A stretch of DNA of 64,000 bases from Branchiostoma floridae (GCF_000003815.2 NC_049982.1:21586213-21650212), one strand, 5' to 3'. Counted from the stretch's first letter, positions 24,192-37,678 are shown. Numbers and translations: made by a program. The notes: generated from the sequence alone by a model not told the origin.

Positions 24192-27100
24192 ATGAATGAC
24201 AAAGTGACAGTAGATTCAATCTTCGAGGATGAGGATGGGTCGAACGATGAGAAGAATTTACCTCGTCCACCGGAAGTGGGCCGAACCAACTGCGTGGTGT
24301 GCGGGGACAAGGCATCCGGTTTTCACTATGGTGTCTACAGCTGCGAAGGGTGCAAAGGTAATTGAAAACCAGTATCCAATGGATTTGTACATTAGTTTTG
24401 TGGATGTTGATTATGCGTTTACTTTTGATAACGTTCTCTGTTCAAACTTACAAACAAACATATTTTTCGTTGTGGGATTAGAAGTTGAACATTAAACGTA
24501 TCGAGAAGTATTAGATCTATAGCGTAAATGGTACTTATTTATGTTTGTCTACATTGATACACCTGGCTGCTTTGGACATTAATGTTCTAGTTGCCAAATT
24601 ATACAACTAGAAGCGAATATAAACGACCAACTTTCCCCATGTTACGATTCGTTGAATGCAAAAGAAAAGATGCATGAAAGGGTCTGGCTGACAATGTTTT
24701 GTTTTTTCCTTCAGGTTTCTTCAGGAGAAGTGTGAATCGAGGCTATGTCAAAGCCTGCAGATGGGGGAACACATGCAGCATGGACCTGCACTCCAGACGG
24801 AGGTGTCCTGACTGTCGCCTCAGGTCCTGTAAGGCCGCTGGGATGAGGCCCGACTGTAAGACCCCTTCACCTCTACTATTACTACTTTGAAAAAAAATTC
24901 AGAAACAACACCTTGTTGCACACTCAAAGGAAGCACGAAGTTCCTTTTTCTTTGTTAGCAGGTGTCCAAGATGTATGTTAACGTGGCTGTATCTGTATGT
25001 AGGTTGGTCTATGTACATGACAGAAGGACTAATTTCTTTACCCTTGAACGATCTTTAAATACCATTTGCACGAATAGACTAATATCAGTAGAAATTGTTT
25101 TCTATACAATCTCATATATTTCTAAAAGTCAGTGAATGAAATTAAGACATTTACCTTCATCTGTCACCAGGACAACCATCAGTTTCAAAAGTAGTTTTCG
25201 ACGATACATAAGTGTCTGGTTGCTATTTTGTAGGTCTGCTGACCCAGGCCCAGTGCAGGTCGAAGGTGATGTGGCGCCAGCGTCAAGCATCAAAGTCATC
25301 AGCGGCCGGATCAAAGGGCGGATCTGCCGGGACATCTCCACTGTCCAGTCAGAGTGTGGCGTCCAACCAAAGCACGGAGGAACACTTCCCGTTCCCAACA
25401 GTGTCAGAAATACCCACCACCGTCGACAACGGTCTTCAGTTGCCTGAGAGCGGTAACGTGCAGCCCTTCACGTCCGAGGCCGCAGACGACAGCAGCTCCC
25501 AACAGCTATTTGAAGAGTTGATGGCATCGTTCGACGTCGGTTCGACGAATCCGATGTTTGCTCGCTCCGACTCTATGGGCAGTGAAGACGTGCTGTCCTT
25601 CCTGTCGCTCCTGGACAATGACTCAGAGCTCTTTCCGACTATAGACCCAAGTGCCACGAACAGCGCTCCAACTGGCCATCCAGCAACAAGCCAGATTGCC
25701 ATCGTGGCCCCATTGCAGGTAGAGGACACGTCTACACACACAGAGGCGTTCCCAGTTCTCCAAGCACAGCCAAACAGCTCAGAAAATGTCGTCTCAACAA
25801 AAGATATACCCACTGTATATGCCAACGATCAATCACTGGGGTTATCTCATTCAGATCCCAGCGTTAACAGCTTTCCTGGCAAAACAGAAGCACCAGCTAT
25901 GTCACAGACTCCAGAAAAGAACGACACCAAAGATGGCGCCTCCGATGATCTTGTACGCCAGAAAAGCACCCCAGAAGTATGTGGAACGAAAAAGATGTTT
26001 GTAAGGCCTGGCATAATAGAAGAGCTTGCACCAAACCACCAGTTGATGATATCGGAAATTTTTGAATACTGGAAGGCAAACGCTGCCGCAGAGGCCAAGT
26101 ATAACAAACTGTGTTATGAGGTAAGCGACTAGATATCAAGTCATAAACTATGCCTATAATGATGTGATCATGATTTACATTGCAAAAATTAACCTTCACG
26201 ACTACGTTGATAGATGTTCCTGTCAGTTTTGTATGGAGATAATTTTTTTACCATTTACAAACAAAGAGTGTGGTTAATGGAATGGGCATCTTTATTCCGA
26301 CTCAGGAATCGATGAAGGAAGGGACTCCGGATGAAAAACGGCGGAGAACCTTGCATGAAGGAGACATGTCCGTCAGGAGGTACGTGTCGTACTGCAAGTC
26401 GTTACGGGGCTTCAACGACCTGTCCATGGCGGATCAGATAGGTGTCATCAAGGTAAGGTCACTTCTACGACTGTACGAATGTATCAGATGAGTGTATCAG
26501 TGATTGGGTGATATTAGTTTCAGTTATCATTCATCTAATCCGTCATCGAAGGTTAGACATCCAGGTGAAAAGATATGTCAAATAGCATTTAATCAAGCAT
26601 TCATTCAATCATGTAAGAATCATAAAGACCTGCATCAAATGAATGCTAAAGTTTGTGTAATAAGTAAGTTAGCGTAAGAAGGCATGTTCCATTTTAAGGT
26701 GCTCCTGGATTACACAAATGTAATAACGGACATTCTTTCCTGTATCACAGGGATCTATTTTCGAATATGGTATCATGAAAGGCACTACATGCACTGACGA
26801 TTTCGCGTTCGACAAGTGTCGCCAAATTGCACTGTTATGTAAGTACCGTTATACTTCTAAAGTGCTATTACTTTGCTACTGTAAAGTCATAAATGTTCAC
26901 GGTAGTTTTATTATCGCGATGACTTCGAAATTGAAAGCATAACACCACTGATATGTGTTTTGTAATTCTCCTGGACTGCAGTATTGTTTCAATCGCCACC
27001 TTAAAACTAAAACCACCGCAAAATAAAACCACCGCAAAAGCAAGTCCATTTACAGTATATTACCCACCTGACACGATATGTATGTAATTCTATGGTAACA

Positions 27101-28348
27101 TTTGAAACATCCTGAAATGGAAAAGCGTATATTTGCATTTCCAATAAAGATACAACTTCGTTATAGTCTCATCGATAAGCTGAAGTAGTGATTACACCTA
27201 TCAGCCATTGACAACATCTTTGTTTCTTTCTTCCAGGGTACACTAAGGAAGTCACCAACATGCTGATGGATTGGTACAAGGGGATGAAGGAGCTGGATGT
27301 GGACACGATGACAATCAACATTCTCTGCTGTGTCATCGTCCTGACACCAGGTGAGTCAACCAGTTGTTACATAATTCAAATAATCATTCCTGACGATCCT
27401 CATGAAAAATCTCAAGATTGTCTGGAAAGATCGTAAGATTTACTACAAAATCTCAAGATATTGGGAATAAACCTCCTCGATTTTCAACGAGGCGTGGAGC
27501 CCCCCCCCCCCCCTCTGGGATCATTACGATCCGTTGAGTACCAGAGAAGTTTTTTTTTACAAAATTAAACATCACATATGTACGTTTAAGCTGTAGGAGG
27601 CTTCAAGAAACAGTTAAAAGTGCTCTGCTAAGTCAATGATAATCTGCTAGCTGTTTGGCAAAAACTACTGGCCTGCCTAGTACCTACTCTTATACGTTGT
27701 GCTACTGACTGACAAAACGTGATGTCATGAACGATTTTTCTTATACATTGTACTAACGGTTGTGTAATGATCTTATCGTGGCGTCGGGCGTGGCGTAACT
27801 GGTAGAGCGTTCGGCTCGGAATCTATGGGTCCTGAGTTCGATTCCCACCGTGCCCCCGACGTTGTGCCCTTGGGAAAGGCACTTTACACGACTTTCCTTC
27901 TGTCTGTACTGTGTGTGTGGCACTGTTAATATAAGTTACAAAAAACTGCCACATTGTCCTCGTCTGTCCAAAAGCAAATAGAAAAAAAAATGATCTTAGC
28001 TTGTTTGTGGTTTGCCATTCTTAATATTAGTTTACTTTGCCATACAGTGTTAGCCCGGTTGCATTCTGTGTTGGATAGATTTGTAACAAAGTTCCACGCT
28101 TTTGTTTTCTAGATCGGGACAACGTCAATGACCGTGCGACCCTGGAGAGCGCGCAGCAGCTCTACATCGACCTTCTCCAGGCTTACTGTAAGGTTGCCTA
28201 CCCTGGCGAACCGGCGATGTTCCCCCGTCTCGTCAGCAAGTTGGCTGAAGTCCGTAGTGTTGGGACAGGCTGCCAGACAGGGCTGCGGCCCGAATGTAAG
28301 ACTGACATTAAATCCCAGCCATGCCTGTTAGAGATTTACAGCAAGTAG
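24192..28348 (+). CDS. Nuclear receptor B, NR1H type, 592 aa
   Basis: Paralogue of gene A. Exons: 24192-24357, 24715-24855, 25234-26120, 26306-26452, 26751-26838, 27237-27350, 28113-28348; total 1779 nt, in phase throughout. Zinc finger 1 uses Cys 34, 37, 51, 54 with P-box CEGCKG; finger 2 is [11 protein letters not shown]...RRRCPDC. The hinge (about 104-370) holds [21 protein letters not shown] about 371-592; helix 12 is LLEIYSK, so the usual Trp is Tyr. Exon 5 is 88 nt rather than 94, two residues fewer, and its exon 5/6 junction rebuilds a Trp codon. Start: an ATG overlapping the acceptor at 24171 is intronic; the ATG at 24192 follows the acceptor TTCCATGCAG. The second finger differs at many sites from those of A, D and E. 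All donors are GT. A SINE sits in intron 6. Confidence 0.9.
27781..27990 (+). mobile_element. tRNA-derived SINE in gene B intron 6
   Basis: A-box TGGCGTAACTGG (27791-27802), B-box GAGTTCGATTCCC (27834-27846), then the tail TTGTGCCCTTGGGAAAGGCA shared by many animal SINEs, ending in an A-rich run near 27980-27990. A related tail on the opposite strand occurs at 62.5 kb. Confidence 0.75.
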
Positions 28349-29432
28349 CAGAGGATGTGCCTTCTGCAATGTAATGTAATGTAATTTAATTTCCTTTTGT
28401 ATGATTTTTTTTAAAAGTCTCTTTCTTTGGAATCATCAGTGCATTGGTGCTAATTGTCCGATGTTGAGAGGTTGGGCACTTGTTTCGTCTATACGTGAAT
28501 GTACATACCGATATGTTTTGCTGGAATAATTGGTTCTAAGGTTGTGAGCTATGTTGGAGCTATAGGTATAGGGTTACCATTGTGTGTTATTGTTTTCTAA
28601 GTAGTGGATTGACCATGTCTATCCGTCTGTACATGTTATTGATATGCTTCATGTTTTGATACTAAGTGATGTGAAGTATGTACTCGTACGTACACCATGA
28701 TGTAGGTATTGAATATCATGATCCTACTTCGTAGTTGAAAGGCGGTGTTTGGCCTAAGTTAGGTCATTTGTACATATATGTATATATTGATAATACGTTT
28801 CATTGTCACTAGGCTGTGGTAAAATTGATACTAACGTAGTTCTAACAAAGATTTAAGACTTGCCAAGATGCAAGACTTTTCTTAACAGATATTCGAGGTT
28901 TGAAGGGGCCTATAACTTCTAAGACGAAACTTGTATTTGTTGTGTTTTCACGGGCTCTATATCTTGTCAAACGAGTCTTTCCTAGCATATTTGCACCATG
29001 CACGAGATCATACTTACTAATCAAGTGTTCAATGTACAAGAGTAACGTTTTTGATACTCAAAATCTGACCTAATGAGTGTTCGGTACGATTTTTAATGAG
29101 TTTACGTAATAGATTTAAGATGGGATCGTTAACAAATAGTGATGATGTAATATAGACTGTTCAAAAGACCACTGTCTTTGTCAAGGACATAGACGATAGC
29201 GGGGAGCGGTGGAGTCTACTAGGGGCTTTGGAAAATTCACGTGGTCTTCATGATCCAGTCGTTGCTATGTAGCACTGCCGTGTTTAGATGTTTTGACACT
29301 ACTATTCCAGTTTCCAATTAGCCAGTCCACAATTGTCAGTTAGGCCGTTGTAAGTTATCGATGTAAAGTTTTGTGCTGTTGTCATTAAGAAGAAAACCTT
29401 TTTGTAAGACATTGTATATAAGTGGGAATTTC

Positions 29433-29438
29433 AATAAA
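29433..29438 (+). other. Probable gene B poly(A) signal AATAAA
   Basis: First good AATAAA downstream of the gene B stop, giving a 3' UTR of about 1.1 kb, followed by a GT-rich stretch (CTCTGTGGTATATTTGG). Confidence 0.5.
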
Positions 29439-29659
29439 TGCCTCTCTGTGGTATATTTGGTCTGTTGCTGTATGGTGTTGTTTGAATGGTCTGATTGGAT
29501 CTAGTAAAATAAAACTCTCGACATCATTGATATAAACACCATGTCCGACACTATATAATATGAATTGAACTGTTTTAGCCAAAACAGGTTGTTTCCATCA
29601 CTTTCCCAGTAACACTGACGGCGTTTAAAAATAGAAATGACTACTTAATAACATCGAAT

Positions 29660-29940
29660 GAAAACAACCAATCAGCCTAGACATAAAGGTCATGTTAGTT
29701 TAGCCTCTGACCCTTTTGTTAATTATTACACGAGGGGAGCAAAGTCGACTTTTGTCTCCTTGTCAGCGAGAAAATTTCTCGGTGTTCCAGACGCACAGGA
29801 CAACAAAACTCATGACATCATATCGTGTGACTGTGTGACGTTGAAAACCTGCGTCGCCACACAGTACACAAAGCTGTCGTCTGTGAGATGCCAGTCAGTG
29901 TGTCCGAGGACTTGTAAGAGAAACCATAGACGGGTGAGTC
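29660..29940 (+). promoter_or_regulatory. Candidate gene C promoter and 5' non-coding exon
   Basis: CCAAT box at 29668-29672 (CCAATCAG), followed by sequence ending in a good donor, GACGG|GTGAGT (GTGAGT at 29934). It lies 1.6 kb upstream of gene C's first coding exon, which starts at an acceptor. The fairly long open frame across it (29658-29951) has no recognisable domain. Confidence 0.3.
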
Positions 29941-31540
29941 TTTCATATTGATGTTTTTTTTTTCTTTTTGTCGCTCTCAATAATGTTGAAGTAATTGTAG
30001 GAATAAACATGCATGGCATTTAGGTAGTGAACCTTATACCTACAGTAATCAGCAGCAAACATCGTTATAGATATGATTTCAGAGTTGCAAAGTACTGCCG
30101 AAAGTGCTATCAGTGGCATCCCTGACGTGCGACAGTTTTGCGACAGTTACGGTGTCGTACGACATCGATAAATTCTTGGTGACAGTTGTGAATGTGTCTT
30201 GAAAAACTCAACTTCATTATGGCCGAAAAAAAGTTGTCGTAGTTTGTCGCCGGTTGGTTCCGTCATAGCTTGCTGAAACACCGGTACCACCGCAAGAAAA
30301 AACGCACAAGGAATGTGGCGGTGCCTTTATTACGGCGAAGTGGGGAATATTAAGATAGTCCGGTGTGTCTCGGGACTTGACATGTACAAGTTGTGGCTGG
30401 GTGGGGTGGGGGATGTCATCGTGTACAGGTCGACCTATACAGGTATCAAGAAACAAAAGTATTAAGGCATCTAGATCCTACGTAGAATAGGGTTTTTCAA
30501 CTCACTACACTGTAGTCTGTGAAAAGGTATGTACATGTATATTGTTTATACAGCCTTTAGGTCTTTCTAACTTTAGACTCAGCGACATCAAATATACGCA
30601 TTTCAGTGATCAGAATGTCTGTTGCTCCATCCCAGTGTCAGTGAATATCTTGCGCAGCATGCAGTTATGTAATCATTTCTAGATTAACAGGTTTGCAACG
30701 TGGCTCTAACTGTAACGAGTGCGGCTTGAAGCTGGTGAAGACTTCCGTAAAGCCTTGAATCCAGACATGAAAACTTTGTAGTGGTGTATGGCTGTGAAAA
30801 TATTGCACACTGGCTGCAAGTTAAATATCAGTAACAAATCCCCTTTTCATGTAGCATATACTACCCAGTATACGTACTGTAGTATAGTACAGTTTGTCAA
30901 CTGTTGGTTTATTTTGTAGGTTGACAGTTTACCAGAAAAGAAAGCCTCTAGTACGCTACCACGTCATTGATCTTTCTGTAGGTCATTCTCAGAAAATGAT
31001 GCAATAAGCGATCGCAACGAGATTATGTAACCAATTGCGAAGAGCAAACGAAATGTGTGGTATCATCTGTAAAGTACAAAGGTCCCCGATCCACTTTAGA
31101 TGACCACACAAGCAAACACCTTTCATTTCGATGATTGCTGATGAGAAGTTCACAAGATCTGAGTGTTGGTAGTAGCCTTTTGCTGAAGGTGACAGGATTT
31201 TTTCTAAGTGGACTGCTGTGTCGACGTATGCATGTATATGTATGTTTGTATGTACGTATGTATAGATGTATACATGTATCTACAAGGACGTCACGTTTGG
31301 GAACTGCAGCACCTGTAGAAAGGCGTGAACGAGAGTGTCAAGATTGGCTTACAGTGTGCACACTAAAGCACAACGCCCTCTTGCACTAGGTCTTTCCACT
31401 GACTCCAATGTATAACACAAATCGCACTTGAACGTAGAGGAAGTGTCCGGCCATGACGTGGCATCAACCGACAGACTGCTATAACTCATGCCATCTTTCT
31501 GCATGATATCTAGCGGTGGATATCCTTAACTTTCAGGTAA
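29941..31540 (+). other. Probable gene C intron 1
   Basis: No exon signal. Contains a TGTA-rich microsatellite at about 31226-31280. Confidence 0.3.
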
Positions 31541-31568
31541 TACTTCTTTGCAGTCGAACTTGTGCGCC

Positions 31569-34500
31569 ATGAGTGAGAGGGTGACAGTGATGGCGATCTT
31601 TGAGGAGGAGGAGCCCATGACCATCCCTGGCCCTCAGGACGTCGAGAGCGGGAACTGTCTGGTGTGTGGAGAAAAGGCATCGGGCTTCCACTACGGGGTC
31701 TTCAGTTGTGAGAGCTGCAAGGGTAAGCAAATTAGCATGGTTACCGATATGCTTTTCTTCCATGGGTATGGTATGGATTGGTAATGTGCTTAGAGTCCAT
31801 TATTTCATTTTTCGCATCGTAGGTGTAGTCTTATGAGTGTCATATTACCGATTCATAAAGTGGGCATTACAAAGTAAATCTCATCACTTTCGCCAATCGG
31901 GTGATGCAGTCTGTAGTGTGGTTGTGATTGAATACCATATCAAAAGATTACATGTATAAACTTGTTATAACCATACAATAAAACCGTGCATTTGCAAGCT
32001 GTATGTTTAAAGCATTTAATCGCAGTGGTTGAGTAGTCTTCATTCAAGCTGAATTATGTGTCGATTTTTGTAGGTTTCTTTCGAAGAAGTGTGCACAAAG
32101 GCAGTGTGAAGGTCTGTAAGTTTGGGAACAGGTGCTGCCTAAACCCCAGCACCAAGAGGAGCTGTGCTGACTGCCGACTCCGGCTGTGCAAGGCTGCTGG
32201 CATGAGGCCTGATTGTGAGTCTACATTTTCGGTGTACGATGATATCATAATGACAAACACGTTGTAGGACAGAAGATGCATAGAGTGCCTTGCTTTCAAA
32301 GTCGTGCTTTCGTTGTTTCCTTGCAATTTCATTGTTTCCTTACAATATACAAGGTGTCCAAAGAATTCGCACTGTTGGTGATTAATACGAGAGTCCTTCA
32401 AACCGTAATGCCTTTGGTTTTATAACAGGCTCATATTTTCATCAAATGAGATGAAATTTAAGACAAAGGTAAAGGTATATATCGTCTTGAGATTGAAATA
32501 TCTGAATTTGTTGTTCAGGTTTTTATGACCGACTGAGTTGATTTCAAAATTATCACACCCCTGGAAGTCTGTTAGAAGATACGTTCCTCTAGATTTGACA
32601 AACTTACAAAATTTTGTTGGATTTCACGAGTGGAAATAAGCGTGTAAGAATCTTTGGTCATCTTTCAGGTCTTCTCACGGACGCTCAGCGCAGGTCCACG
32701 CCGCTGTGGCGGCAACATCGCCCTGCAGGCCAGTCCTCTAAACCCGGACCTTCCTCCTCACCCTCACCACTCATCAACCAAAATGGCGACATTTCATCTT
32801 CTGCATCCGGGACATCATCACCACCATGGTCTGATGACGGTAGCAGCAGCACGGCCCAGGGCATCATGGGAGACCCTGAGGTTGCCAGGATGTTCGCCAA
32901 GCCTGAACTGGTACAGCTGCTGGCTCCAAACCACCAGGAGATCATCTCTGAAATCCTGGGGTATTGGAAGAAGAATGCCAGCGAAGAACGTCGGCACATC
33001 GAGGAACTATGTAATGTGGGTGTTCGGTTGCGATCTTCAAAACGTTTTACTCTGCTGTATCCATTATATATATATGATGTAATCTACATCCCCTATTCTA
33101 AGACTTACACATTATTGGAATCCTGGTTGGAGTCTCTGCTGACAGAGACTCTAATCGGGATCTTGCAATTGGCGATTCTGCCAGATCGCAATATCTGCAC
33201 TGACTATCTATCGCAATGAACTAGATAGTGTGACGTTATGCCTTGTTGCTAGCTATGTTTAGATTTAAAATCACGAAGGAGAAGAAACTACAACGCCCAC
33301 TTAGATAAGGAATTACTGACATTATACAATTTGTTCAAAATTAACCGTCACCTGAGGTACAATTGTCTTGAGGGACAGCTTCTTGACAACAAGTACAGCT
33401 GCTTGAAATCTAGTGAGTTGGTTAATCATGTTTTGATGTTTCATAAAACTCATTTGTTTCCTTGATACAGGACACTCTGGCGGGCAAGACCCTTCAGGAA
33501 AAACAGCTGAACTCCCTGAAGCACGGAGATGTTTGTATTCAGAGATGCATCGCTTTCTGCAAGGCAATCCGGGGATTCAAGGACCTCTCCATCGATGATC
33601 AGATCGCGGTCGTTAAGGTAATAATAATCCTTCTCTGCAGAATATGTATGTTTCGGGTTGCTTTTGCGATAGCATGTTTGCTACTGACATGGATAGCAAG
33701 AATTTCAATCTCAAAGACTCTATGTCTGTGTCTAACGTTATATCCATTTTAACTGAGACGCCAAAGTTAATTAGGTGCTACTTTAGATCGACGGTCGCAG
33801 GTTTGCCGTTAATGAGATTACTGTCTTATTTTTAGGGATCCATGTTCGAGTACTCCATGATGCGATGGACTGTCTCTTGTCAGGAGTGTGAAATAGACAA
33901 CGAAGTGACTTACCAGGTGGCAAATTTAGGTAAATGATGGCTACTACATTTATTGATACGGTATGATTTACATGAATTTGTTAAAACAGTGCGTTTTTGA
34001 TAATCATTCAGCCTGTCACAATGGCCATTGACAAGTTACACTCGGATATACGGGTTACTTGACAAGTGCATGTAAATACGCGCGGCACTTACAATGTACG
34101 TGGGTACCGACAGCAGAAAAGTTTAAAAGATTTAGAAAAAACAGGTACATATTGATGAAAGAAATCGGCGTTGCAAGTAGTATCACAGAATAAAGAGACT
34201 CTTTTTACACAACCAGTGCTTTATTCTCACCGACGTTTCGGTGACCGTCTGTCACCTTCTTCAGGGCAATTCTGACTGGTTCACATTGTACTGCAGGACA
34301 GATCGATGTCGCTGCTCACAGTTCAGATGCGGTCACAAAACGAAAAAGTATTTACATATGTATATACAGACAGCTTTATGCACATATTTACAATGCGTTC
34401 CCAAACGTAAAGGAGTGTAATACATCCATAACGCAATCAGTTGTCAATTAACGATGAATTAATGTAAGTTTTTTCTACTTCTTAAGAATATTGTCCCACA

Positions 34501-36147
34501 CGTGGCTGAGTCTGTACCCCCCCTCATCTCGGTTCATGACAGGAGACGACTTCCTAATCCATACAGCCTCCTTTATCCAGCGGGTGCATCTGTGGTCCTC
34601 TCTGTCAATCACCTTGGCCCCGTCCCAGTCTATGACACAGTTATTTCTCATGATGTGGTCTGTCACTGCTGATTTGTTCTCTTCTTTCTCAGCTTCCTTC
34701 TTCTGCGATCTAGTGTACCGTCCCCCCTTGATGTTCTCTGCCTCTTTCCTGTGTTCTGCTAGTCTGCATCCAAATGTTCTCCCTGTCTCCCCAATGTAGA
34801 CTTGGTCGCAGCTCATGCATGGTATCCGATATATACAGTCTGTCTTCACAGTGTCTTGCAGTTTGTCTTTTGGATGTACCAGAAGGTTTCTCAGTGTGGT
34901 TTTCGGCTTGACTGCTGTAGCAATGTTGTGTTTGGTGAATATTCTCTCAAGAGGTTCAGTGATGCCTTTGATGTATGGTAAGGTCACCCTTCCTTTCGAT
35001 GTTTCCTCTCGTTTCTTCTTGTCTTTCTTCTGCTTGGTTCTATTGCTCTGTTGTTGGACTTGTCTGAATGTCCAGTCCGGGTAGCCACACCGGGCAAGGG
35101 CAGACTGAATGTGTTGCATCTCCAGCTGTCTGTCTGGTTCTTCCGTGACGACTGCCTTGCACCATGTCTCTTTATTCAGTGACGTACCAACCTGATGAAA
35201 CTGTTCACGGAAGTAGTATCACACCGAGTGATTCTAATAGTAAGTGTACTGTTAGGTAGACTCCCACTCGCACACTACAACTACCATCTTCTCAAGTGTT
35301 TCTGGATATACATCCGGGCGCGCACACTTGCAACAGGGTAGATTAACAGCCATTCGGTATCGCTGGATTAACCCTACCCAACCTCCAACCCCTCCCCCAT
35401 CAGCTGACCCCTTCCCATCTCCAGCCCACCCCCTCTGACGTGGTTTTGTACATGTGATTGTAGTGTACACCAAGGGCTTCATGGACACCTACATGAAGTG
35501 GGTTGAAGGTATGGCAAAGCTGAACGTGGACCCGATCACAGTACACCTTCTCTGTTGCGTGGTCGTCCTATCACCTGGTAGGTGTTTCCCAAACAGGCGT
35601 TTCTTATACTCATTTGCATGCCTTCTGACTTGATTCCATGGCGAAGTCAGGTCCTCCTGAAGTAATGATAGCACAAATCTTTGAGATTCAGTGCATGTGC
35701 TGATTCTTTGAATCAAACGGTAGTCTGTAGATATTGTGATGCATGCTAGCCTGGTGATGTCGAGTCAGACGTCGTTCGTGAAGAAGCCCCTATTCTAAAA
35801 AAAATTTTGTAAGATCATTTGTCCACATTTCTTGTATGTGACAATCTGCATGAAGACTGGAAGCCAATACGGGGATCCAATCTGGCCTTGCCTTGTTCGC
35901 CACTCCAGATCGCCAGCATATTGCCGACCGTGACACACTGGAAAAGGCTCAGGAACAGTACACAGACTGTCTGCAGGCCTACTGCAAGGTCGCCTACCCG
36001 AATGAGCCGATGATGTTTCCAAACCTCCTCGGCAAGCTGACGGAGGTCCGCAGTGCCGGACAGGCCTTCGAGAACGGCCTGCGGCCAGACTACGAAACCA
36101 TGCTTAGAGTGCAGCCACTGATATCGGAGATTTGGCCCAGAAAGTAG
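31569..36147 (+). CDS. Nuclear receptor C, NR1H type, short hinge, 411 aa
   Basis: Exons: 31569-31722, 32074-32214, 32669-33015, 33471-33617, 33836-33929, 35464-35577, 35909-36147; total 1236 nt. Zinc finger 1 uses Cys 30, 33, 47, 50, but the P-box is CESCKG (Gly to Ser), as in SF-1/FTZ-F1 receptors. Finger 2, [20 protein letters not shown], is the most divergent of the five. The hinge is about half the size of its paralogues' (exon 3 is 347 nt against 767-893) and lacks the FxxLL-type motif. LBD starts near VAPNHQ-like [17 protein letters not shown] and ends in helix 12 LISEIWPRK. The start ATG follows the acceptor TTCTTTGCAG. Intron 5 holds a Penelope-like element. All three differences suggest this paralogue has diverged in DNA binding and cofactor use. 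Confidence 0.9.
34188..35210 (-). mobile_element. 5'-truncated Penelope-like element with GIY-YIG domain
   Basis: A minus-strand open frame (34475 up to about 35205, no start required) encodes a PLE C-terminal region. A lysine-rich linker is followed by the GIY-YIG nuclease core: [20 protein letters not shown], then RLAEHRKEA, and later NKSAVTDHI and EAVWIRK. The reverse transcriptase is missing. The insert is flanked by a perfect 13-bp duplication AAGTAGTATCACA (34175-34187 and 35211-35223), which fixes both ends and shows that truncation happened at insertion. It lies in intron 5 of gene C, antisense to it. Confidence 0.88.
34232..34264 (-). ncRNA. Hammerhead-ribozyme-like motif of the Penelope element
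   Basis: On the minus strand: CTGAAGA, a perfect 6-bp stem GGTGAC/GTCACC with a small loop, then GAAAC and GTC. These are the conserved hammerhead blocks in order. Hammerhead motifs are known in PLE terminal repeats. Stem III is minimal or absent and stem I was not resolved, so activity is uncertain. Confidence 0.5.
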
Positions 36148-36891
36148 CGTGAATATGCCAGAAAAAAATCCATAGATTAATGTGTAGTACAGCAAACGTA
36201 GGAAATCGATGTATAAATGGCCCTTGTAGCCATGATGCCTTGTTCAAGAAGTTGTACAACAATAATTGCATGCTCTCTGAAGTGCACATGACAGCTATCA
36301 TTGACATATATGCTTGTATCACAAACCTCACACAACATTATGAATACCTCACAATGCAATGGACGGATGGACACTCCTTGCAGATCGTCTGTGGTTTGTA
36401 CACTTTCCAAGACTGAATATCAAAAACATTATATCAATCAGAGATAGCATTTATATCAACGAACGATTGAACGATTTCTATCAATGTACACTTGAGATGA
36501 AACATGTCTATATGGTATTACTTATTTGTTCATCATGATTCTATCCTTAGAGAGTATAGACTCATTTTGATTCTGCTTTATGGACAAAAGTAGTCAGCAT
36601 TGTATTATCGTGAGACACAACTTATAACACTTACCACTATGTATGTATATACCAGCTGTAATTGCATTTTTCTCTGCACTTATGCAAATGAAGGCATGCA
36701 AATGAGGGTATGAGAATACGCTGAGTATAGTGGCGTTCTTGAGCTGCAGTGAGACCCGAAATGAGTAAGAGGCATGATTAACGCTGTACAAACGGACATA
36801 CGCCTAATAAGAAAGCAAAGAAAGTCGTAACCTGTCACAATGACACCGACAATCGTCCAACATCACAAAGCGTCAACGTTACTAGTGCTAC

Positions 36892-36897
36892 AATAAA
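36892..36897 (+). other. Probable gene C poly(A) signal AATAAA
   Basis: CAATAAAG about 745 bp after the gene C stop; no better signal lies between them. Confidence 0.45.
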
Positions 36898-37678
36898 GTT
36901 ATGATGCCCGTGCAATTTAATACATGCAAGTTATCGCTCCTTACTTGTTTTGGGTATCCTCTAGACTTTTAGACACCATTTGATTATAGACATCGACTGA
37001 GCCACGTTTATCAATTCATTTTGATTCCAATGTTTCTAAAATTAGGCGACTACCGCCTTTTCAAGATGTCAACCAGGAGAGCATTCTATTTCCAAACCTA
37101 TAAAGGAACCTGCTGTTTTCGATAAATATAATCTATTTTTCCCATGTGCTCTGTTGGTACCCAGAATTATACATGAGTAACATTACAACTACCTCATTCC
37201 AGTGGCAAGAGTTGTTTACCTATATGTGTGGATGGTGTTCAGCACCAAGGACAGGTGTATTTGCCATGTGCAGACAATGAACAAATGCAGGAATCACTTC
37301 ATATATATATGTAACCGTGGCGACAGTAAGTAAGAAAAGCCTGCAGCAGTCAACACGGCTATCTAACATGGTTTGCAAGATTAGAATATAATGCATACCA
37401 CGCTATTCACATCCTATTCATCAAAGTCTGTGTCCCTTAAACAACAAGGTGTTTGAATAATACACTGGCATTGGTCAATATGGGTAGCATCTCTGCCAAT
37501 GAAAATGCTAAAGACATATTCAAATCAACCAATCACAGAAAATTTCAAAGAAATCAAAATCTCTCCTCCAGGGAGAATGGTAATAATAATTTGTTCCGCA
37601 AGGCGACGCTTCTGTAAGAGTACTTAGTACTGCATTGCGCTGTACTTGTTGTAAACTTTCGCCCCTCACTACAATTTA
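36898..37678. other. Intergenic C-D, no gene seen
   Basis: AT-rich, no exon signal. Confidence 0.4.
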
